Origin: JAWLHU01 sp049325315
GTDB lineage: Bacteria > Bacillota > Sulfobacillia > Symbiobacteriales > Symbiobacteriaceae
Length of the DNA stretch: 64,000 nt
Direction: 5' to 3'
Assembly: GCA_049325315.1 (NCBI GenBank)
Contig: JBMONB010000052.1
Location: 45,228-109,227, forward strand
The translations under genes were made by a program, and so were the position numbers. Below, in pieces: positions 58,406 through 64,000 of the stretch. The first letter of the stretch is position 1; every line of letters starts with the position of its first letter. The notes beneath the pieces were generated by a model, which was not told where the DNA came from, made no database searches, and saw only the letters and a list, made by a program, of their open reading frames with translations.

Positions 58406-60538
58406 ATGCCTTACGTATTCCGTTACACCGAGTTCAACGGTAGCTCGGGTAGGGTTGAAGCCTCCCTTGAGTTGCTGGAGAAGACCGAAAAGGAACTGAC
58501 CGACCTGCTAAACTCCATGCTGAAAGGGAAACCGACCTTGACGGCCCGGGTAGAATACGTACCCGAGCTTCGGGTGAAACGGGTGATATGGAGCGCCTTC
58601 CGGGGGTACGTCGTACAGACCATGGATAGGGAACTGGAACTGGGACCACGCCCGGGCCGCCTTGTCCTCGGCCTGTCCAAGAATCAAGACGGGGATCTTG
58701 ACTATGCACTGTTCTTCTGCCACCCTGGCGAAGTCTCCGGCTCTCAGAATGCACGATACCTCTCGTTCGGAGAGTGCAGTCGGCAGCAGGTCCTGAGGAT
58801 GTATAACGCCTCCATGGACATGGTTGAGGCGTCCTTGAAGATCGGCACGTTTGATGTTGATCGGATTTCGGCGTCTGAACAGGATTCTTACAAGGCGAAG
58901 AGAGCAAGGTGGCAAGCCGCCTGGGCGAGTTCTTGGCGGGCAACCTTCCCGGGTTCCGGAGAGAAAGCAGGGCCGGAGGTTGAGCTTTACTGCAGCCTCT
59001 TTGGCCTTGATCCTCAGGCCGGCATGAGCGAGATCGGTGCCGCAACCATACCGCTGCTTTTACACTGGCGTCAGCACTTGGACGCTCCCTTCGAACCGCT
59101 TCAGCGGGAGGCACATCTGAAGGTTGCCTGGCTCCATGACCTGCAGTTCCGTCTTACAGGCCAAGAGAAGAGCCAGAATCAGCGCGAATACGAGCACCAT
59201 GTCGAGATCATGAAACAACTGCAACAGCCGGCAATGGATACGCCTGCGGACTGTACCCGAACCGCATGGAACTTACTGATTGTTGGCGAACCTGAGAGAG
59301 CACTCGAGGCAGCACAAGCTGCAGTCGACGGCGACAAGGGTTCTGCCATGGCAAGGGCAGCAATGGGTGAGGCCTGCTTCCGACTAGGAAGACATGTTGA
59401 TGCGGTCCAGCATTACCGGCAAGCTGTTAGCCTGGAGCCGTTGGCTCCTGAATACCTTTATGGTCTGGGTACGGTCTTACTAGCTGTGGGGGCGTTCTCC
59501 GATGCGGTCCAGACTAGTAAGCAGGCCCTGGCCATGGCTCCGGAGCATCCCCGTTACCGGTACTTTGCCTTTCAAACCTCGCTGGCGGCCGGGTCCCTGG
59601 GAGAAGGACGAAGGCGTGATGCTGACACTGGGACAACGAGCTACATCAGGCGCCTTGGGTTCGAACCCGGCGGTACACGTTTTTTGTGCCATTCGGGCAA
59701 AGAGATGCAGCTCTGGGACGCAGAGGAGAACCGCGTGCTCCAGAAGTGGGCCGTCCAGTTTCGCGACGCGCATCCCGTCTGGTCGCCGGATGGCCAACTG
59801 GCGGCCTGGCAAGCGTCCGAGTATAACACGACCATACACCGAACCAGTGAGTGGAAGGTTGCGGCAACGCTTGAAGTGGAACAGCCGAAACAAGGAGGCT
59901 TCTTTGCAAAGTTCGCCAGAGCGCTGGACATATACAACGGCCACCGACTCGCCTTTTCCGCCGATGGCACCCAGATTCTCACACTACGACTGTTTGGAAA
60001 GAGCGTGTGGGTCTGGGATCTTGCCACGAGAACCAGGATACGTGAGATAGAAGTGGGCGACCTGTACTCGGCCTGCGAGATGGCCCTCTCCCCAGACGGC
60101 AAACTGCTGGCACTCGCAGGTTCGGCCGGCAATATCAGTGTCGTCGCTTTCGAGACCGGTGAAAGGATGTTCCTGCTGAAGGTCAAGCAGACCGAGACTC
60201 TGGCATTCTCACCCGACGGAACGTTATTGGCCACAGCAAGCCAGGACGGTACCGTACAGGTATGGCTAAGCAGCTGCGGACTGCTGCTTTGGACGCTGAG
60301 AGAGAGCCATCCACAGGGAAGGGTGAGTCTGGCTTTCTCTCCCGATGGCGGGTTGCTGGTCGTTGGGGCCGAAAATGGACCGACCGCTTTCTGGCGAATG
60401 ATGGACGGTCGCTCCATCCCCGCTCCGAGGGGCATCGATACAGGCATAACCCAGGTGGCCATGGCTCCCCATAGCCCCGTGCTCCTATGTGGCCACTCCG
60501 AGGGAAACCTCCTGTCCTACACCTTTTCGTCGAAATAG
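58406..60538 (+). CDS. TPR and WD40 beta-propeller protein
   Basis: ATG 58406 behind GAAAGGAGCATTCT gives 710 aa. The first 270 residues are unrecognised. Residues about 290-390 form TPR repeats (N-L-L-I-V-G-E-P-E-R-A-L-E-A-A, A-C-F-R-L-G-R-H-V-D-A-V-Q-H-Y). From about 410 to the end is a WD40-type propeller with repeated L-A-F-S-P-D-G-x-L-L and V-W-D/V-W-L units. No signal peptide or membrane segment is seen, so it is a cytosolic scaffold. It lies convergent to a second WD40 operon. Confidence 0.8.
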   Translation: MPYVFRYTEFNGSSGRVEASLELLEKTEKELTDLLNSMLKGKPTLTARVEYVPELRVKRVIWSAFRGYVVQTMDRELELGPRPGRLVLGLSKNQDGDLDYALFFCHPGEVSGSQNARYLSFGECSRQQVLRMYNASMDMVEASLKIGTFDVDRISASEQDSYKAKRARWQAAWASSWRATFPGSGEKAGPEVELYCSLFGLDPQAGMSEIGAATIPLLLHWRQHLDAPFEPLQREAHLKVAWLHDLQFRLTGQEKSQNQREYEHHVEIMKQLQQPAMDTPADCTRTAWNLLIVGEPERALEAAQAAVDGDKGSAMARAAMGEACFRLGRHVDAVQHYRQAVSLEPLAPEYLYGLGTVLLAVGAFSDAVQTSKQALAMAPEHPRYRYFAFQTSLAAGSLGEGRRRDADTGTTSYIRRLGFEPGGTRFLCHSGKEMQLWDAEENRVLQKWAVQFRDAHPVWSPDGQLAAWQASEYNTTIHRTSEWKVAATLEVEQPKQGGFFAKFARALDIYNGHRLAFSADGTQILTLRLFGKSVWVWDLATRTRIREIEVGDLYSACEMALSPDGKLLALAGSAGNISVVAFETGERMFLLKVKQTETLAFSPDGTLLATASQDGTVQVWLSSCGLLLWTLRESHPQGRVSLAFSPDGGLLVVGAENGPTAFWRMMDGRSIPAPRGIDTGITQVAMAPHSPVLLCGHSEGNLLSYTFSSK

Positions 60539-60601
60539 ATCGATCACACGATTTGAACAGGCCACCGGACTCCGGTGGCCTGGGTTTGTTTTTTGCAGGA
60601 A

Positions 60602-60841
60602 TCAGTAGTCCGCTCTCCGCCAATCCTTCACCACAGCGATTACGTCGAACTTGATCTCATCTCCATCGAAGGTGATGTTATTCACATCGGGGCTGTAGCG
60701 GAAGCCCAACTCATATAACCCCGCCTTCGCCATCTGCTTCAGGAGTTCAGAGCTCCGAAACTCACTGGCCGAGGAGAGAACGTCCTCCCTGGAGAACCGC
60801 GAAACCCAGCCCACAGGGATCTCGTGCAGCATTCCGGACAC
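60602..60841 (-). CDS. small hypothetical protein after the WD40 gene
   Basis: GTG 60841 behind GGAGGGAATCGAC, 13 bp after the WD40 stop, gives 79 aa. It contains W-V-S-R-F-S-R-E-D-V-L-S-S-A-S-E-F and ends with D-E-I-K-F-D-V-I-A-V-V-K-D-W-R. It is the third gene of a minus-strand operon with the genes at 61889 and 60855. No family recognised. The gap 60539-60601 carries a CACCGGACTCCGGTG hairpin with a T-rich tail, which can end the convergent gene at 60538. Confidence 0.55.
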   Translation of the reverse strand: MSGMLHEIPVGWVSRFSREDVLSSASEFRSSELLKQMAKAGLYELGFRYSPDVNNITFDGDEIKFDVIAVVKDWRRADY

Positions 60842-60854
60842 GTCGATTCCCTCC

Positions 60855-61862
60855 TTACTCCGCTGGTCGGGACAGGGACCAGACGACCAGCTCGCCCGCA
60901 CGGCCTCCGCCCGCCAGGAGCCGACCGTCGGGAGAGACATCGACCGCGAGAACGCTGCCGCTGTGCTCCTTTAGCGTCTGAATGTTCTTGTGCGATTTCA
61001 GGTCCCAGACGCGGACCTGACCATCGGATTGGCCGGAGATGAGGAACCGGCCATCCGGGGTAAAGACCAGACTGTTGCAGGCATTCTCCCACCAGATCTT
61101 ACCCCGCTGGAACCGGTCCACCCTCATTCTGGCCTGGTCTTCGCCCTCACGGTCGAACAAGACGATCAGTCCGACGTTGGTTCCCGCCGCCAGAACGGAG
61201 CCATCAGGATGGAAGGCCACAGCCCCGAAGAGCTGTTCCGAGAACTCAGAGCACCACAGGCGGGTCCGAGTGCCGGTCTCCCAGACCGACACCTCCTCCA
61301 GGGCGCCAACCGCCAGGAATTCGCCCGTGCGAGAGAAGGAGAGCGCCAGGGGAATGCCTGACTGCCCAACGAGATTTCCCACAGGTCTTCCCTCGGGAAA
61401 GGTGCTCAGGCTGACATTTTCCGGGGAGGCCGAGGCGAACAGGGTGCCGTCGGGATGACAGGCTGCCGCGCGCACGGGGATGGTCTTCAGTTCTTTTCCT
61501 ACGCTGACGGTCCAGTTGGTGAACTCGCCCTTGGCAAAACTCCAGACCTTGATTTCGCCCGTCTCACAGCCCACCAGCAGAGAGCCGCCGTCTGGGGAGA
61601 ACGAAACGGCCCGGATGGGGCCGGGGAGTGACAGGGTCTCCTCCGTTTTGGCCTCCAGATCCCGGATTCGAACCGTACCGTCCACGCAGCCTGAGGCTAA
61701 CCGGGCGGAATTGGGGCTGAAGCAGACCGCAGTGATCGGCCCCCCCTCGGAGAAGGTCTGGGCGGCTGTTTCGACGTCGACCACCCGGGGACCCGTGATT
61801 GCAGAGAGAACGCCTTTCATCAGGTTCTTGAACAACAGCCATACCTCCAATTGCTGATCCAT
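60855..61862 (-). CDS. WD40 beta-propeller protein
   Basis: 335 aa from ATG 61862. About seven WD40 repeats cover residues 40-330, each with a core such as I-T-A-V-C-F-S-P-N-S-A-R-L-A-S-G and V-R-I-R-D or V-R-V-W-D. The N terminus (L-L-F-K-N-L-M-K-G-V-L-S-A-I) may be a short interaction helix. No enzymatic domain. It is probably a scaffold working with the neighbouring small proteins and the TPR/WD40 protein. Confidence 0.85.
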   Translation of the reverse strand: MDQQLEVWLLFKNLMKGVLSAITGPRVVDVETAAQTFSEGGPITAVCFSPNSARLASGCVDGTVRIRDLEAKTEETLSLPGPIRAVSFSPDGGSLLVGCETGEIKVWSFAKGEFTNWTVSVGKELKTIPVRAAACHPDGTLFASASPENVSLSTFPEGRPVGNLVGQSGIPLALSFSRTGEFLAVGALEEVSVWETGTRTRLWCSEFSEQLFGAVAFHPDGSVLAAGTNVGLIVLFDREGEDQARMRVDRFQRGKIWWENACNSLVFTPDGRFLISGQSDGQVRVWDLKSHKNIQTLKEHSGSVLAVDVSPDGRLLAGGGRAGELVVWSLSRPAE

Positions 61863-61888
61863 CGATTACGGATTCGTGTGAACCCGCT

Positions 61889-62371
61889 CTATTGGGGCTG
61901 AGCCCGAGCCGTCTGCCAGAGCATGTTGACCGCCTGCTCCCACTTGGCCGAGAAAATCTCCTTCTCCTCGCCCACGTCCAGGTCTGAGAAATAGAAAACG
62001 AGGTCGATGTTCGAGACGCGTACGGGACAGAAGAAGACAACCTGGTTGTTGTTTGATTCCAGCTTCTGATGAATGACCACCGAGCCAATGTCTGTACCCA
62101 GCCGAAACAGCTGCCGGCTGTTATCAGCGAAATAGCGAACCACTAACCCCTCACTGTGATCCCACGCACAGGCATCCACGTAGAGGGCTGCCTTGGTGCC
62201 GACCCATCCGACGTGGCCACGCACGTTGATCCGGTTGTTGTCGCCGGCCTGAGAGCCGAACCGATCCTGGAGCATGTTAGCCAACCTGGCTCCATCAATC
62301 TGGGCCTGTTCAATCTTGAAGTGCGGAACCTTTCCCGGCGGGTTTTGGGTGAAAATCCATCCCTGGCCCAT
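61889..62371 (-). CDS. hypothetical protein, first gene of the WD40 operon
   Basis: ATG 62371 behind AAGGAGTGATTCTC gives 160 aa. The segment I-F-T-Q-N-P-P-G-K-V-P-H-F-K-I-E is followed by R-F-G-S-Q-A-G-D and a beta-rich middle, then D-L-V-F-Y-F-S-D-L-D-V-G. No signal or membrane segment. I do not recognise the family. It is co-transcribed with the WD40 gene (26 bp gap). Confidence 0.6.
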   Translation of the reverse strand: MGQGWIFTQNPPGKVPHFKIEQAQIDGARLANMLQDRFGSQAGDNNRINVRGHVGWVGTKAALYVDACAWDHSEGLVVRYFADNSRQLFRLGTDIGSVVIHQKLESNNNQVVFFCPVRVSNIDLVFYFSDLDVGEEKEIFSAKWEQAVNMLWQTARAQPQ

Positions 62372-62471
62372 GAGAATCACTCCTTATCGTCGATCGTTGG
62401 AGCGAAGGCGGATTGAACCGGAGAGGGTTATGCCAGGCGGACCTTTATCGAACTGGTCTGAACACATTAAA

Positions 62472-62501
62472 ATTTTAGGTCGCGCTATAGTTCAATGTCA
62501 A
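62472..62501 (-). promoter_or_regulatory. promoter of the minus-strand WD40 operon
   Basis: On the minus strand TTGACA (62496-62501), 18 nt, TAAAAT (62472-62477), about 100 bp before the gene at 62371. The gap 62372-62709 is AT-rich and probably also holds the promoter for the divergent beta-helix gene; no other gene is seen there. Confidence 0.6.
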
Positions 62502-62709
62502 TGCTAGATAGAATAATGAAGTTATGTGAGAGGGAAGTATCAATCCGAACAGACTTTTCGACTTACACAAGACCGGAAATGGGCGAGACGCAAGAAGGGT
62601 TACGATGAGAGGGGTTGAATTAGCTATATACGCAGACAGTTCCGATCAAAAATAATATTACATAAGTGTCTAAACGGATACAGGCGTAGTGAGTGAGGGG
62701 GTTCTAAGA

Positions 62710-64000
62710 GTGGAGGCACAGCATGATCCGCAGCAGCAGATGCTCAAACGTCTGGCTGAACTGATCGGTGCCGGGCAGGAGGTCGGTGAGCCGTTACTGA
62801 TCAGGGCGCTGTCCAGTGACGAGTCGCCTGAATCCCTGACCGCTCTGAAACGGTGGACCCCTGTCCTCAGTTCGGTCCGCAAGTCCCCCGGTGAGCCGGT
62901 TCGGGCGGCAGCGGTGGACCTGCTGACCCGGCAGGGATTCTCCGCGGAAGAGGCTCTTGAGGCGGTCTCAATTGTGATCAGGAGCGTGCTGGCCCAGGTG
63001 GGGGAAGGAACCTACACCGTGGCGCCCGACGGCTCCGGCCACTTCACACGCCTGCAGGACGCCGTTTCGGAGGTGCCCGACGGCTCCACTCTGCGGCTTG
63101 CGCCGGGCACCCACCATATCAAACATCAGCTGACGCTGTCGAAACCGCGCACCCTGATCGGCGCCGGTGCGGGGCAGACGGTGATTTACGTGAAGGAAGG
63201 TCTGCCTTTTCAGTGCAGTCTGGACGGTCTGATCCGGGCCAGTGGCCTCACCATCCGGTGTGAGGAGGGCGAGAGCGTTCAGGTCTTCAAAGGGCGGCTG
63301 GAGATGATCGGATGCCACATTGAGGGTGGCAAAGGCGCCCAGATCGGGCCGTTCAGGGCCCAGGGGGTCGGCTTGCGGGTCAAGGGAGAGGCGTTCGTCC
63401 AGGACTGCGAGTTCCGAGGGTATGAGCACGCAGGGGCGGTCGTAGACGGGGAGGGGCAGTTGACCTTGGAGCGATGCCTCTTCGAGGGGGCCTCGGACGG
63501 CAGTTTGGCCGCCGTCCACGTGAAGGAGAAAGGGGAGGCGACGGTTCGGGACTGCCAGATCAACCATGACCACAGGCCAGCTGGCATCCATGTGGCCGGC
63601 AATGGTCGGGCTCTCCTGGAGGGGAACCGGAGCGTGCGCACCATTCTGATCGAGGGACGGGCCACAGCAGAGTGCCGGCGGAACACGCTGAGCAACTTCT
63701 TACACGGCATTCGCGTGCGGGAAAACGCCCGGGCTGTGCTGGAGGAGAACACGATCGAGCAGTGTGCATGGAGCATCCTCTTTCACGACCAGGCCTCGGG
63801 TGCTGCCCGGAGGAACATCTGCCGCGACACGACCAACGGGGGGATCCAGGTCAACACCACGGGTACGGTGGATCTGGAGGAGAACCGGTGCGAGCGGTTC
63901 GCCGACGTGGGGATCAACGTTGGCAAATCGGCCCGGGGTACGTTGCGGGGGAACCACTGCACCGATGGGCGCGGCGATGGCATCCGGGTTGGCGATAAGG
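62710..64000 (+). CDS. right-handed parallel beta-helix protein, partial
   Basis: GTG 62710 behind GAGGGGGTTCTAAGA opens a frame that runs off the right edge (430 codons seen). Residues 1-95 are helical (L-A-E-L-I-G-A-G-Q-E-V-G-E-P-L-L). A linker T-Y-T-V-A-P-D-G-S-G-H-F-T-R-L-Q-D-A-V follows. Then come beta-helix rungs with N/C-G-I-x-V patterns, such as A-G-I-H-V-A-G-N-G and H-G-I-R-V-R-E-N-A, as in NosD/pectate-lyase-like folds. No signal peptide is visible. The helical N terminus may be an adaptor domain. Confidence 0.8.
   Translation, partial: MEAQHDPQQQMLKRLAELIGAGQEVGEPLLIRALSSDESPESLTALKRWTPVLSSVRKSPGEPVRAAAVDLLTRQGFSAEEALEAVSIVIRSVLAQVGEGTYTVAPDGSGHFTRLQDAVSEVPDGSTLRLAPGTHHIKHQLTLSKPRTLIGAGAGQTVIYVKEGLPFQCSLDGLIRASGLTIRCEEGESVQVFKGRLEMIGCHIEGGKGAQIGPFRAQGVGLRVKGEAFVQDCEFRGYEHAGAVVDGEGQLTLERCLFEGASDGSLAAVHVKEKGEATVRDCQINHDHRPAGIHVAGNGRALLEGNRSVRTILIEGRATAECRRNTLSNFLHGIRVRENARAVLEENTIEQCAWSILFHDQASGAARRNICRDTTNGGIQVNTTGTVDLEENRCERFADVGINVGKSARGTLRGNHCTDGRGDGIRVGDK

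Overview
The window looks like chromosome of a high-GC, spore-forming Gram-positive bacterium of the Symbiobacterium type. This is inferred from the GC-rich codon use, strong AGGAGG-type ribosome sites with many GTG/TTG starts, sigma-A-like promoters, the sporulation genes yhbH and spoVR, and the many large serine recombinases. No rRNA, tRNA or CRISPR array was recognised.

Region 1 (1-18.3 kb) is a yhbH-spoVR sporulation operon cut by three separate large-serine-recombinase elements. Element 1 (left end outside the window, right end near 6513) sits in yhbH. It carries the end of an M23 peptidase, small conjugation-type genes, a SpoVG-like gene and an SMC-like ATPase. Element 2 (7226-14257) sits in codon 104/105 of spoVR and carries a MobQ relaxase with a likely oriT, a Shedu nuclease and a TIGR02391-type gene. 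Element 3 (14729-17643) sits further along spoVR and carries only a YchF/DUF933 NTPase, a microprotein and its recombinase. Each recombinase reads inward from the right end, with its start about 55-62 bp from the junction. Removing elements 2 and 3 rejoins spoVR exactly in frame, giving 460 codons, close to the usual SpoVR length.

Region 2 (18.2-57.4 kb) is a run of unrelated gene blocks, each closed on its right by another copy of the last ~235 bp of spoVR (near 29.28, 36.25, 47.68 and 57.20 kb). The blocks are: (a) a peptide-signalling/RiPP cluster with a TPR regulator, two small peptides, two SPASM radical-SAM enzymes, a B12-type radical-SAM enzyme, a CPBP protease, a formyltransferase, an MFS exporter and an ArsR-like repressor; (b) an SseB-like protein, MauD/MauE-like proteins, a broken ABC exporter and a MacB-type ABC system; (c) a fructosamine (frl) catabolic operon with a peptide-type ABC importer, hydantoinase A/B subunits and a GntR regulator whose probable operators repeat three times; (d) a periplasmic binding protein, histidine kinase and response regulator followed by a B-C-A ordered molybdenum reductase of the tetrathionate/selenate type. 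The layout fits stepwise insertion of circles carrying a spoVR 3' end, which keeps spoVR intact and leaves a displaced 3' end behind each block.

Region 3 (57.4-64 kb) holds beta-rich repeat proteins: a beta-flower protein, a TPR/WD40 protein, a second WD40 protein with two small partners, and the start of a right-handed beta-helix protein that runs out of the window.
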